In this document: in pieces, positions 36,843 to 45,184 of the stretch
Layout of the letters: the number at the start of each line of letters is the position of its first letter
Numbering within the stretch: the first letter of the stretch is position 1
NCBI RefSeq assembly: GCF_046237625.1
Contig: NZ_CP143545.1
Span: 1,798,001 to 1,862,000, forward strand
DNA: 64,000 nucleotides
Direction: 5' to 3'
From: Paraperibacillus esterisolvens
GTDB taxonomy: Bacteria > Bacillota > Bacilli > Bacillales > DSM-1321
The notes under the pieces: model-generated
Databases searched by the model: none
What the model was told of the DNA's origin: nothing
What the model saw: the letters and a program-made list of their open reading frames with translations, nothing else
Program-made: the position numbers and the translations under genes

Positions 36843-37207
36843 TAAAATAAATTGACAAAATTAATTTAGGCACGCTATAAATTATCTTTCTGGTGGGGGC
36901 ACTTTTCACCATTTTCAAAGGTTATATTTAGGGGGATATGCTTTAGCTCTTCTGTTCCCGCAATCAGAGTAAAAAATTTTACCGTGTAAAACATACTAAA
37001 ATAGTCTTAATTGACGATGTTTTTACGTATATATTTCATTCATTAATAAATTAGATAATAAACATTTTCACACATTTAAGTGGCTCTTTCTTGTACAATT
37101 GGATGAAATTAAGTATTGTTTAAAAACCTGGGTATAACAATGCTCAAATGATGATTCAAATGGCAATGAAACCATCCAAAAAGAAAAATCAATCTAGAGT
37201 TATTAAG
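36843..37207. other. gap at the right end of the island
   Basis: No intact gene. A short Lys-rich piece (MIQMAMKPSKKKNQSRVIKE, about 37150-37215) ends in the terminator and may be the tail of a lost gene. Confidence 0.45.
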
Positions 37208-37238
37208 GAAAGGCTCAGTTAGAGCCTTTCTTTTTTTT
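37208..37238 (+). terminator. strong terminator near the island right end
   Basis: A perfect 9-bp stem GAAAGGCTC / GAGCCTTTC, loop AGTTA, then T8. Confidence 0.92.
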
Positions 37239-37398
37239 AAAATCTTACTTCGGATAACAAATATTATAGAAGTATCAGCTTAAAATGTGATAAAATTAAG
37301 AAGAAATGTAGGATACCTTTAAAGGATAGCTGTCGGACTAAGGAACAAAAACAGGACAGTGGTCTTCCTATAAACCCATATGTATCAACCATATTTTT

Positions 37399-37454
37399 GT
37401 TCCAGTAGCTCAGCACGATAGAGCGACAGCCTCCTAAGCTGTAAGTCGTGAGTT
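37399..37454 (+). pseudogene. tRNA-Arg(CCU) 5' half (island right end)
   Basis: Acceptor strand GTTCCAG, D-arm GCTC...GAGC, anticodon arm ACAGC-CTCCTAA-GCTGT (anticodon CCT) and variable region are present, then the sequence leaves the tRNA after GTGAGTT. Its missing acceptor strand is at 27964-27970. The D-loop (AGCACGATA) lacks the usual GG pair, so even the rejoined tRNA may be degenerate. Confidence 0.8.
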
Positions 37455-37561
37455 TGCACACTAGTACAATATTATGGCAGCTCTTCAATCTTGTTTTAGT
37501 CATACTGGTTGTTGGTCTTGTGACCTTCTTTTTAAGAAAAAAAGCCAAAAAAGAAAAGTAA
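37448..37561 (+). CDS. 37-residue membrane protein separated from its ribosome site by the island
   Basis: From GTG 37448 (inside the att core) the frame encodes MSLHTSTILWQLFNL, a helix VLVILVVGLVTFFL and a basic tail RKKAKKEK. Its natural ribosome site, AGAGGGG eight bases upstream of the core, now lies at 27933-27939 on the other side of the island. In the present arrangement no ribosome site precedes GTG, so expression is doubtful unless TTG 37454 is used. Confidence 0.55.
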   Translation: MSLHTSTILWQLFNLVLVILVVGLVTFFLRKKAKKEK

Positions 37562-37607
37562 ACCTCATTTTTTATGTTAAAATAATAAAAGAAAAATAGT
37601 GTAAACA

Positions 37608-37675
37608 AGAGGTTCTAGCACCCCTCTCTAAAAAAACTAAGAAGAAGCGGTACTTCTCTTGGAGTGCGGCTTTTT
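37608..37675 (+). ncRNA. preQ1-I riboswitch with terminator
   Basis: AGAGGTTCTAGCA-CCCCTCT-CTAAAAAAACTAAG (37608-37640) is a compact preQ1 class I aptamer: 5' stem, CUAGC loop and A-rich pseudoknot tail. A stem AAGCGGTACTTC / GGAGTGCGGCTT (37645-37672, one mismatch) with T-run follows. Binding of preQ1 should promote termination and lower queDE expression. Confidence 0.85.
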
Positions 37676-37697
37676 CTGTTATGAAGGAGCAGTTGCT

Positions 37698-38174
37698 ATG
37701 AGTGGTTTTCGAATTGTAGAAAAGCTTCAAAAGATGGATGAGGATATCAAGAGGAATCAGCTGAGATATCATAAGAAGCGGGTATTGGTGAGCAAGGAGT
37801 TCACGTTTGATGCAGCGCATCATCTCCATGCCTATGAAGGCAAATGCATGAATCTTCATGGTCATACCTATAAGGCCGTGTTTGGCATCAGCGGGTTTGC
37901 GGATGACCGCGGCCTGGTTATTGACTTTGGGGATATCAAGGAAATCTGGAAGACGGAGATTGAGATATACCTGGATCATCACTACCTGAATGAGACACTT
38001 CCGCCGATGAATACATCGGCTGAGAATATAGTTGTCTGGATTTATGAGAAAATGAAGGATGCCCTCGACCGGCGTGCAGAAGCCTATCCGGGTGCGCGGG
38101 TGGAGTTTGTCCGTCTTTATGAAACTCCGACAAGCTATGCTGAGGCAAGACGGGAGTGGATGGAGAATGAGTAA
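37698..38174 (+). CDS. queD: 6-carboxy-5,6,7,8-tetrahydropterin synthase
   Basis: QueD converts dihydroneopterin triphosphate to 6-carboxytetrahydropterin in queuosine synthesis. The zinc histidines are in FDAAHHL (His41) and HGH (His54, His56), and the catalytic Cys50 is in YEGKCMN. ATG 37698 lies nine bases after AAGGAG; upstream in-frame ATGs fall in the riboswitch terminator. Length 158 is near that of the Bacillus enzyme. It is the first gene after the riboswitch and overlaps queE by eight bases. Confidence 0.95.
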   Translation: MSGFRIVEKLQKMDEDIKRNQLRYHKKRVLVSKEFTFDAAHHLHAYEGKCMNLHGHTYKAVFGISGFADDRGLVIDFGDIKEIWKTEIEIYLDHHYLNETLPPMNTSAENIVVWIYEKMKDALDRRAEAYPGARVEFVRLYETPTSYAEARREWMENE

Positions 38175-38895
38175 GATACCGGTGATGGAAATTTTCGGAC
38201 CGACCATCCAGGGTGAAGGGATGGTGATCGGGCAGAAGACGATGTTCGTCCGGACGGCCGGCTGTGATTATTCATGTGCCTGGTGTGATTCAGCATTCAC
38301 CTGGGACGGCTCGGGCAAGCATTTGATTCGGCAGATGGAAGCGGAAGAAATCTGGAATGAGCTTGTGAAGCTCGGGGGAGACGGTTTTTCCCTGGTCACG
38401 ATTTCAGGCGGAAATCCAGCGCTGTTGAAAAACCTTGGAAGCCTTATTGATCATTTCAAGGAGAACTCGGTGCGCACCGCCCTTGAAACACAGGGAAGCA
38501 GGTGGCAGGACTGGTTCCTGGATATCAACGAACTCACTCTTTCCCCGAAGCCGCCGAGCTCCGGGATGAAGACGGATTTTGAGGCGCTTGATCTCATCAT
38601 CGAGAAAGTGGAGGGGAGATCGCCTTCCTATAACTGCAGTCTGAAGGTAGTCATTTTTGATGACCGGGATTACGAGTATGCGAAGAATGTGCATCAGAGA
38701 TATCCGGGAATCCCTTTTTATCTGCAGGTGGGGAACGGCGATATCGTGACAACGGATAATGAGCAGCTGGTCTCCGGTCTGCTCAGGCAGTATGAGAATT
38801 TGATTGATAAGGTCATGCTGGACCGGGAGTTTAAGGATGTACGGGTCCTGCCGCAGCTGCATACCTATATCTGGGGCAATAAGCGCGGCGTATAA
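38167..38895 (+). CDS. queE: 7-carboxy-7-deazaguanine synthase (radical SAM)
   Basis: QueE rearranges 6-carboxytetrahydropterin to 7-carboxy-7-deazaguanine. The 4Fe-4S cluster motif is CDYSCAWC (Cys33, Cys37, Cys40), the Cx3Cx2C form, with IFGPTIQGEG at the N-terminus and SGGNPAL as the SAM-binding GGE-like motif. 242 residues, as in B. subtilis QueE. The start overlaps the queD stop. queC and queF, which flank these genes in B. subtilis, are absent here and must lie elsewhere. Confidence 0.95.
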   Translation: MSKIPVMEIFGPTIQGEGMVIGQKTMFVRTAGCDYSCAWCDSAFTWDGSGKHLIRQMEAEEIWNELVKLGGDGFSLVTISGGNPALLKNLGSLIDHFKENSVRTALETQGSRWQDWFLDINELTLSPKPPSSGMKTDFEALDLIIEKVEGRSPSYNCSLKVVIFDDRDYEYAKNVHQRYPGIPFYLQVGNGDIVTTDNEQLVSGLLRQYENLIDKVMLDREFKDVRVLPQLHTYIWGNKRGV

Positions 38896-38897
38896 AA

Positions 38898-38935
38898 TGA
38901 CAAAAGGCTTCCTGGCGGCAGGAAGCCTTTTGTCA
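38898..38935. terminator. strong bidirectional terminator
   Basis: The 17-bp perfect stem TGACAAAAGGCTTCCTG / CAGGAAGCCTTTTGTCA serves queE and the convergent DUF421 gene, whose stop codon lies in it. Confidence 0.95.
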
Positions 38936-39613
38936 TGAAGAATATTTGCTGATGGTGAGCCCGCTGTCTTCCGTCCATTCAGCATACATCACATCCTTAT
39001 AGGAATGGATTTTCTTTTGTGCCAGTTGGTCTTTCAGCCAGGATTCATCCAGTCCGGCCTCTCTCAAGTTGGCTCCAAAGACCTTTCCATCCATGATAAA
39101 GGCGGCTGGAATTGATACCTTCTTCTCTGGGATCTGCAGATCTTCCTTAGTAGGTGCTCCGTATTTATGCTTCGGTGCGATTGAGATCTGTCCGTCCCGC
39201 TCGAGCACCACATATTCCGCTTCAAATAGGGAGAAATAGCCCTGATTCCGCATCAGTTGCTGCAGCTGATGAAAATCGATTTTGTTCTTTTTTAAATTTT
39301 TATAGAGAATTTCTCCCTTATTGATCAGGATGGAGGGAGTTCCCTCGAATTTTGCCCTCAAGTAAGGAGATTTTTGAGTGGCGAGCTCCACCAGGTAAAT
39401 CAGCAGTCCCCAGACGCTTATGGTCAAAAGGATCTCCTTGATGCCGGCTGCATCATCAAATACGGCATCTCCTACAAAATTGCCCATTACCATTCCTGAA
39501 ATAAAATCAAAAGGAGTAATCTGAGAAAACTGGATTTTCCCCAGCAGATTCAACAGAATAAGCAGGGCAAAAAAGCCGGTTAAAAGCTCGATGATAATAT
39601 CCTTGACTGCCAT
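38933..39613 (-). CDS. YetF/DUF421 membrane protein
   Basis: The 226-residue protein starts at ATG 39613, six bases after GGGGTG. Three membrane segments fill the first 85 residues, followed by the soluble DUF421 domain (TPSILINKGEILYKNL, LMRNQGYFSLFEAEYVVLERDG) with YetF-like order. In Bacillus spores relatives (YetF, YdfS, SpoVA-associated 5AF/5AG types) sit in the membrane; the role here is unknown. Confidence 0.85.
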   Translation of the reverse strand: MAVKDIIIELLTGFFALLILLNLLGKIQFSQITPFDFISGMVMGNFVGDAVFDDAAGIKEILLTISVWGLLIYLVELATQKSPYLRAKFEGTPSILINKGEILYKNLKKNKIDFHQLQQLMRNQGYFSLFEAEYVVLERDGQISIAPKHKYGAPTKEDLQIPEKKVSIPAAFIMDGKVFGANLREAGLDESWLKDQLAQKKIHSYKDVMYAEWTEDSGLTISKYSS

Positions 39614-39685
39614 GTTTTTCACCCCATTTTGCTGAAAGGTCAGCTTCCATTCATTATGGGGAAAAAATAATATTTCTATTCCTGC

Positions 39686-39725
39686 AAAAAAAGGGGGGAT
39701 CCCGTAATCCGGGGCCGCCCTTTCT
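39686..39725 (-). terminator. terminator of the glycerophosphodiesterase gene
   Basis: On the minus strand a GC-rich stem (GGGCGG...CCGGATTACGGG...CCCCC) is followed by T7. Confidence 0.7.
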
Positions 39726-39728
39726 GGT

Positions 39729-42044
39729 TTATTCCGATACATTCACTTCAATCGGCTCTGAAACGAGATTCCATTCCTCACCAAGCATGGTGAAGGTGTG
39801 TTTCACGAATACCTGTGCCCTGCCGGGTGCAGCGGCCTTGATGGTGTTTCCTTCCACAGACACCACATCACCGTTTGGCACGAATAATTGTGTTTCGATA
39901 TTTTTTGTTTCATCCGAGCGGAAGGTTAGCTTCGCCTTGGCGTTCAGGTCGGCTGTTTTTCCGACTTTCAGATTCATCTTTTTCAGCGGCGTTTCAAGTC
40001 TTACCGGTGACTCGGACAGCCACTGGGTATAGTCGGTGATCGGTCCGATCACACCCTTCTTCAGCTGGTCGGCGAGCGGCGCTTCGGCCCGGAAGGTCCA
40101 GTGCATGCTGAGAAGTCCGCGCTGGCGCATATAGGTGATGAATTCCTGATACAAGCTTCCATAGCTTGCGTTCAGCGTTACATGGGAATTGGTGCCATAG
40201 TCGAGCATTTTCTTCGCCTGCTTCAGCTTGTCGCTTTCTGTTTTTGGGACAGCGGACGAGTAGAGATAGCCGATTGGAAGCTCCGGGTTCAGTTTGTTCA
40301 CGTTCTGCATGCTGTCGAGCGCAAAGCTTTGCAGCACCACCTGATCGGTCATGCCCGCTTCCTCGATTTCAGTCAGAACCTGATCCTCATAGCCGGCTTT
40401 TTTCAGCTCGATCAGGAGAACAACAGGCTTGCCCTTGAATTCGTCCAGGAACTCTTTGAAAAGGGGGACTTTTTCACCTCTAAACTCCGGACTGAATTTA
40501 ATGCCGGCATCGAGCGCCCGGATTTCCTCGAGCGTCAGATCCTCCACCTTGCCAGTGCCGTCTGTTGTGCGGTTTACGGTATCGTCATGCATGATAACAA
40601 GATGGCCGTCCTTTGTCTTCTGCACATCGGTTTCAATCATGTCGGCGCCAAGGTTATATGCAAGCCGGTAGCTTGTCATCGTGTTTTCGGGTGCCTTGGA
40701 CGGAACGCCGCGGTGGGCTGCCACGATCGGGCGCTGAATCAGCGTGTTTTCCGGATACTCTCCCAGAGCAGCCCCGGTGACCTGAGGCGTGTCTGATACG
40801 ATTCCATCCACACCCAGGTGAATCAGGCCATGGGCAGAATCCGCGTTTTCAGCGCCTTTTCCCCATACGGAAATGCCCCTCGTATGAAGATAATAGACCA
40901 CTTCGGGCGAAAGCACCTTCTGCGGAATAATGGCCAGCTTGCCGTGATTCGCATGAATGTCCTTTGCCAGCTGTGCGAGATCATGCTTGTTTAGATCATT
41001 GCGGGTATATAGAATGCCGCCGCGGGCGGTGGGGTAGATATTGGTGACTTCTTTGACGATTTCGGGATTAGTTGAAACGATATGAACATCCGTCGTTTGG
41101 GACTCGTTTAAGGCATCGACCACCTTTTCTTCCAGTCCCTTTTGTTCCAGCTGAATGACTGGAATCGTTTTGCCCTTCATCGAAGCAAGCTTGTCCGTGA
41201 GCGTGCTATCATCCACCATCGCCTCTCCGTTCAGGCTTTTGACTTCAAGGATCGCGGATGACACATTCTGGGCTTGTTCCGCATTGCTTCCGGCTATGAG
41301 CGTAGGGGCGTTAACGATATTGGTCTCGTGTTCAGCCGGCAGGAAGGCGCCAGTATGGGCGACAGGTGGAAGCTCGCCGGGATTGCCTGTGACTCGTACA
41401 TTATCAAACTGGACCGTTGTGCCCTGTGCCTGGAAGCCGACATTACCGGTTGTAAAAAGGCCTGCCTGGTCTGTGTCGATCACGAGCTTGCCATTAATGA
41501 ACTGCTGGACCCGGTTTTTGCTTGCGACAATTTTGATTCGGTAGGATTTGTTCAGCTGGAAATCCTCGTGATAGAAATTCGTCTCAGGGACTACCCACTG
41601 ATTTTTGTCATTACGGAGGGCAAACTCAAGGCCGTTGAGGGCGGAAGTGCCCTTGCGGATCGCTGCCTGATAGTATGGGTAATTGTTGTTCTGGATGCGG
41701 TACATCATGGATGCCCAGCGTGTATTCTCGGCTGCGGCAGTGAAAGTCATATCTGCTTCAAATACATAATCACCGCTGTCGGCGGACAGGGGAACGATTA
41801 CTCTTGCAGGCTGGGAAGTGGAAGGCGAAGCCAGCACAAGCTTGCCGTCCTTGACTGAAGCCTTTCCCTGCAGCAGCTTCCAGCCGGCAGGAAGGGTATC
41901 ATTGGCGGTGGTGTCGAAATTCTGGTCGACCAGGACAAGGGGGCTGGCAAGAACATGATTTACATTGCCCGGGATCAGGGGGAGACTGGAAAAAGTCAGG
42001 GTGGCGGCAAGCATTGCGCCGCTCAGTTTTCTTTTGTTAGACAT
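39729..42044 (-). CDS. secreted glycerophosphodiester phosphodiesterase, multidomain
   Basis: ATG 42044 follows GGAGGT. A signal peptide (SGAMLAATLTFSSLPLIPGN) is followed by a concanavalin/laminin-G-like domain (about 35-205; DNVRVTG end), a linker with a degenerate GDPD-like half (about 240-425), the catalytic GDPD domain (AHRGVPSKAPENT, ETDVQKTKDGHLVIMHD, LLIELKK) and a C-terminal Ig-like domain (about 685-771). It should release glycerol phosphate from deacylated lipids or teichoic acid outside the cell. No pho-box was found. The first GDPD-like half has no catalytic HR/E pair, so it is probably structural. Confidence 0.88.
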   Translation of the reverse strand: MSNKRKLSGAMLAATLTFSSLPLIPGNVNHVLASPLVLVDQNFDTTANDTLPAGWKLLQGKASVKDGKLVLASPSTSQPARVIVPLSADSGDYVFEADMTFTAAAENTRWASMMYRIQNNNYPYYQAAIRKGTSALNGLEFALRNDKNQWVVPETNFYHEDFQLNKSYRIKIVASKNRVQQFINGKLVIDTDQAGLFTTGNVGFQAQGTTVQFDNVRVTGNPGELPPVAHTGAFLPAEHETNIVNAPTLIAGSNAEQAQNVSSAILEVKSLNGEAMVDDSTLTDKLASMKGKTIPVIQLEQKGLEEKVVDALNESQTTDVHIVSTNPEIVKEVTNIYPTARGGILYTRNDLNKHDLAQLAKDIHANHGKLAIIPQKVLSPEVVYYLHTRGISVWGKGAENADSAHGLIHLGVDGIVSDTPQVTGAALGEYPENTLIQRPIVAAHRGVPSKAPENTMTSYRLAYNLGADMIETDVQKTKDGHLVIMHDDTVNRTTDGTGKVEDLTLEEIRALDAGIKFSPEFRGEKVPLFKEFLDEFKGKPVVLLIELKKAGYEDQVLTEIEEAGMTDQVVLQSFALDSMQNVNKLNPELPIGYLYSSAVPKTESDKLKQAKKMLDYGTNSHVTLNASYGSLYQEFITYMRQRGLLSMHWTFRAEAPLADQLKKGVIGPITDYTQWLSESPVRLETPLKKMNLKVGKTADLNAKAKLTFRSDETKNIETQLFVPNGDVVSVEGNTIKAAAPGRAQVFVKHTFTMLGEEWNLVSEPIEVNVSE

Positions 42045-42554
42045 GAGTACCTCCAATAATAGATTAGTAGTTTATTAACTCTCTGTATCTACTTGGTGCA
42101 CCTTCTGTTATACAGGATGAATATTGCTGTGATGTAATGTTATGGTAAATCTATTGTTAATAGTAACGCGAGGTCTGAGGTTGGAGGTATATGCCGGAAG
42201 GCTTATTTATCCAGTGGCAAAAACTGTTTATCAGGATACCAGATTATTAAAATAAGCGGCAGGTTTCCTTACAAAAAGCTTTAAGGGTGCAGAAAAATGA
42301 CATAAAGTGATCTGTAGATTCAGTAGGAAAGAGGCCTTAAATGATTTCAGAAAATTTATAATTATTTGCATAAAAGCGTTTACATTTCTGAATATTCAGT
42401 TTAAGCTTTAAGTACTTAGTAAAGAGAGTGGAGAAAGAAAAACAGGTTGCATTCCTATATATCTGGGGATATGCCTTTTTCTCTCATGAATGCACGAACT
42501 TTATAAAGTCACTGAAAAAAGTAAGGTATTAATGAATGTTGAGGAGTGCAGGTT
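42045..42554. other. regulatory gap between divergent genes
   Basis: It should contain promoters for the phosphodiesterase and the ROK regulator. Only the cre-like site at 42371-42384 is recognisable; no RNA gene was seen. Confidence 0.5.
42371..42384 (+). promoter_or_regulatory. cre-like site
   Basis: TAAAAGCGTTTACA fits the cre consensus except for A at position 2. It lies 170 bases before the ROK regulator. Confidence 0.5.
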
Positions 42555-43763
42555 ATGAGAAGGACTGGAGATTTAAAATTGATGCAGGAGCTGAATCGGT
42601 CGATCATCCTGGACACGATCCGGAAGCAGGGGCCGATCTCAAGAAGCGATATCGCGAAACAGATCAATATCAGCCCGACGACGGTCACTTCGGCCGTATC
42701 GGAGCTGATCAGCGAGGGAGTGGTGCGGGAGGACGGCGTCGGGATCTCGAACGGCGGCCGTAAGCCGGTGCTGCTGCGCTTCAATCCGCATGCAAAATAT
42801 GTGATCGGGGTTTCGCTCAATAACTCTGCTATTAAAATATCAGAAATGAACCTTGAAGGCAGCATCCTCCGGAAGGAAGTTCATCCGACAAACGGTACAG
42901 AAGGAATGGCAGTCATCACGCTGATGCTCGATATCATTGAAGGATTCCTGGAGTCGAAGGATAATTTGGACAGCTATGAAGGAATTTCGATCATCACTCC
43001 AGGGATAGTCGATTCAGTTAATGGAATCATTGCCTATAACAATAAGCTGAAGCTGTTTGACATCAGGCTGAAGGAGATGGTCGAGGAACGCTTCAGTCTT
43101 CCGGCTTTCATGGACAATGACACGAACGCCTTTGTGCTGGCGGAGAATTTCTTTGGTTCCTTCGGCCATTATAAAGATCTGGTCTATATCACGATCGGGG
43201 ACGGAGTCGGCTCCGGGATCATGGTGAATGGCAAGATCATCAGAGGCTTTAAGGGAAGCGCGGGGGAGCTTGGCCACACGACCATCGTCAAAGGAGGCTT
43301 GAAATGTGAATGCGGAAATGAAGGCTGCCTTGAAAACTATGTGAACTGGCCGGCTGTGTATTCCAAAATTGTCTCGGCCCTCATGACCACGAGGAGGGAA
43401 ACGGCACTGCGGGATTCCATCGCAAATGATTTCAGCCGGATCACTCCCTCTGTTTTCGTCTCAGCCTTGAATGAAGGAGATGTGATCTGCCTTGATATCA
43501 TGGAGGAGATTGCCGGCCATATCTCAGCAGGGATCGTAAATGCCATACACTTCCTCAATCCCGAGGTGATCATTTTGAGCGGTGATATCGTCCAGGAGAA
43601 CAGGATTCTGCTCGAGATGATCCGGAACCATGTGAGCATGCATGTGATTCCGATTCTAAAGGAAGAGATTAATATCCAGCCGACTTCACTTGGCCTTGAG
43701 TTTGAACTGATGGGGGCCGCGGCTGTGCTGCTGCAGGAGAAATACCAGTTTTCGATTACCTGA
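42555..43763 (+). CDS. ROK-family transcriptional regulator (NagC/XylR type)
   Basis: An N-terminal winged helix (IRKQGPISRSDIAKQINISP, about 18-37) precedes a ROK sugar-kinase-like domain with GDGVGSG, GELGHT and the zinc motif CECGNEGCLE (Cys ligands). ATG 42555 lies eight bases after GAGGAG. Length 402 is usual. Such proteins repress sugar operons until a sugar or sugar phosphate binds. It heads the nine-gene sugar cluster and probably regulates it through the leader at 43764-43904. Confidence 0.9.
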   Translation: MRRTGDLKLMQELNRSIILDTIRKQGPISRSDIAKQINISPTTVTSAVSELISEGVVREDGVGISNGGRKPVLLRFNPHAKYVIGVSLNNSAIKISEMNLEGSILRKEVHPTNGTEGMAVITLMLDIIEGFLESKDNLDSYEGISIITPGIVDSVNGIIAYNNKLKLFDIRLKEMVEERFSLPAFMDNDTNAFVLAENFFGSFGHYKDLVYITIGDGVGSGIMVNGKIIRGFKGSAGELGHTTIVKGGLKCECGNEGCLENYVNWPAVYSKIVSALMTTRRETALRDSIANDFSRITPSVFVSALNEGDVICLDIMEEIAGHISAGIVNAIHFLNPEVIILSGDIVQENRILLEMIRNHVSMHVIPILKEEINIQPTSLGLEFELMGAAAVLLQEKYQFSIT

Positions 43764-43773
43764 TCATCCATTT

Positions 43774-43784
43774 AAGGAGGTGAT
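43774..43784 (+). promoter_or_regulatory. perfect Shine-Dalgarno without a convincing gene
   Basis: AAGGAGGTGAT is fully complementary to the 16S rRNA tail but precedes no plausible gene. Only a 29-codon ORF (43783-43872) with far too short a spacing follows. It may be a STAB-SD type mRNA-stabilising site in the leader of the binding-protein gene. Confidence 0.45.
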
Positions 43785-43846
43785 GCTCATCATCTTGCTG
43801 CAAGTGCCCAAAAGAAGTGCTTCCAGAATCCACTTACATATGTATG

Positions 43847-43881
43847 AGTTTCCTAGGTTTGGTGACACATAGTTTCTTAGG
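43847..43881. promoter_or_regulatory. direct repeat, candidate ROK operator
   Basis: AGTTTCCTAGG (43847-43857) and AGTTTCTTAGG (43871-43881) are spaced 24 bases, just before the binding-protein gene. Confidence 0.4.
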
Positions 43882-43904
43882 ACAATATCATGAGGGGGAT
43901 AAAA

Positions 43905-45167
43905 ATGAAGAAAAGGCTTTTGGTTTACTTATTGCTGATGGTCATGGTGTTTGCAATGTCTGCCTGTAGCAGCTCAAAGAGCAGTGCCGACGGTAAAAAG
44001 ACGCTTGAAGTGGCCCTTTGGGATGAAAATGTCAAAGGTGCCGTGAACAAGTCCATTGAGGCCTTCAAGAAAGAGCATCCCGATATCAAGGTAAATGTTA
44101 CGTACTCGCCCTGGGAGGAGTACTGGACAAAACTGAAAACGAGCATCAGCGGCGGCAAAGGACCTGATGTATTCTGGATGAACGGTCCGAATTTTTATCA
44201 ATATGCCTCCAAAGGGTACATCCATGATCTTGAGCCTTACATCAAAAAAGATGGCGATTATAAAAAGGATGATTATTTCCCGGCCGTCGTCGATTTATAT
44301 ACGTATGAAGGAAAGCTGCATGCAGCGCCTTATTTCATTGATTCAGTCGGTCTTTATTATAACAAGAAGTTTTTTGACAAAAAGGGCATTCCTTATCCGG
44401 ATGAAAGTTGGACATGGGAAGATATCGAAAAGGTCGGCGGAGAGCTTACCGATAAGAAAAACGGAGTCTACGGCTATGCCTTTGATGTAAAAGCGAATCA
44501 GCAGGGCTATTATAACCTCATTCCTCAGGCAGGCGGCTATATGATCAGCGATGATAAGACAAAGTCAGGCTTCAATTCTCCTGAAGCCAAGGAAGCCTTC
44601 CATTTTGTTCAAAAAATGATGGACAAAGGAATATTCCCATCTGCGAAAACCATCATGGAAACAGAAGGAAAGCAGCTGTTCATTTCTGAAAAGGCGGCCA
44701 TGCTCCCGGGAATCTCCGTAAGTGCCGGCGAGTATAAAGGTGTGCTTGGAGATTCTCTTGGCGTCGCTCCGCTTCCTAAAGGAAAGAAACAGGCATCCAT
44801 CGTCCACGGAATCGGCTGGGCTATGAATAAAAAGACCAAAAATGATGATGCTGCCTGGGATCTGATAAAGGCGCTGTCTGGCAAGGAAGGAAATCAGGTG
44901 ATCGCGGAAACAGGATTCTCCATCCCGGCTGACAAGAGCATAAGCGATGTCTGGCTGAAATCCATTCCATCCCTTGATCTGAAAGTTTTCCTTGATGCCC
45001 AGCAATATGGTGTTCCATATCCGATTTCCGAGAAAACAGCGGAATGGCAGGATATCGAAAATAAAGAAATACAAGGCGCGTACCTCGGCCAGAAGCCGCT
45101 GGATGAAGCGCTGGATACAGTAACAGAGAAGATGGATAAAATTCTGAAGGAAGAACAGGCAGAATAA
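43905..45167 (+). CDS. sugar ABC transporter, substrate-binding lipoprotein
   Basis: The signal peptide ends in the lipobox MSAC (MKKRLLVYLLLMVMVFAMSAC). A family-1 binding fold follows (FKKEHPDIKVNVTYSPWEEY, GPDVFWMNGPNF, YNKKFFDKKGIPYP, SEKAAMLPGIS). The ATG at 43890 overlaps the AGGGGG ribosome site, so 43905 is the start; length is 420. The ligand is a sugar or polyol handled by the downstream dehydrogenases. No ATPase gene is present in the cluster. Confidence 0.92.
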   Translation: MKKRLLVYLLLMVMVFAMSACSSSKSSADGKKTLEVALWDENVKGAVNKSIEAFKKEHPDIKVNVTYSPWEEYWTKLKTSISGGKGPDVFWMNGPNFYQYASKGYIHDLEPYIKKDGDYKKDDYFPAVVDLYTYEGKLHAAPYFIDSVGLYYNKKFFDKKGIPYPDESWTWEDIEKVGGELTDKKNGVYGYAFDVKANQQGYYNLIPQAGGYMISDDKTKSGFNSPEAKEAFHFVQKMMDKGIFPSAKTIMETEGKQLFISEKAAMLPGISVSAGEYKGVLGDSLGVAPLPKGKKQASIVHGIGWAMNKKTKNDDAAWDLIKALSGKEGNQVIAETGFSIPADKSISDVWLKSIPSLDLKVFLDAQQYGVPYPISEKTAEWQDIENKEIQGAYLGQKPLDEALDTVTEKMDKILKEEQAE

Positions 45168-45184
45168 TTCTGCAGTAAAAAGCA

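Larger units (their letters stand above)
27947..37446. mobile_element. 9.5-kb genomic island bounded by split tRNA-Arg(CCU) halves
   Basis: Both ends carry CGTGAGTT (27947-27954 and 37447-37454). Inside the left end lies a tRNA-Arg 3' half; inside the right end lies the matching 5' half. Circularising the interval rebuilds a tRNA-like gene, while joining the flanks rebuilds an 8-base-spaced ribosome site plus GTG start of a small membrane gene. This is what site-specific integration of a circular element with a tRNA-type attP into a non-tRNA attB would leave. The interior is visibly AT-richer than its flanks. No integrase or transposase is recognisable, so the element is now immobile or was mobilised in trans. 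Confidence 0.75.

Noticed and set aside
37399..37454. Intact tRNA-Arg gene
   Set aside because: The T-arm and 3' acceptor strand are missing here; they lie 9.4 kb to the left, so this is only a 5' half.
37572..38207. 211-codon minus-strand ORF over queD
   Set aside because: It is antisense to a clear QueD with catalytic residues and runs through the riboswitch.
40101..41858. Several plus-strand ORFs over the phosphodiesterase
   Set aside because: Shadows of a 771-residue gene with clear catalytic motifs; no ribosome sites.
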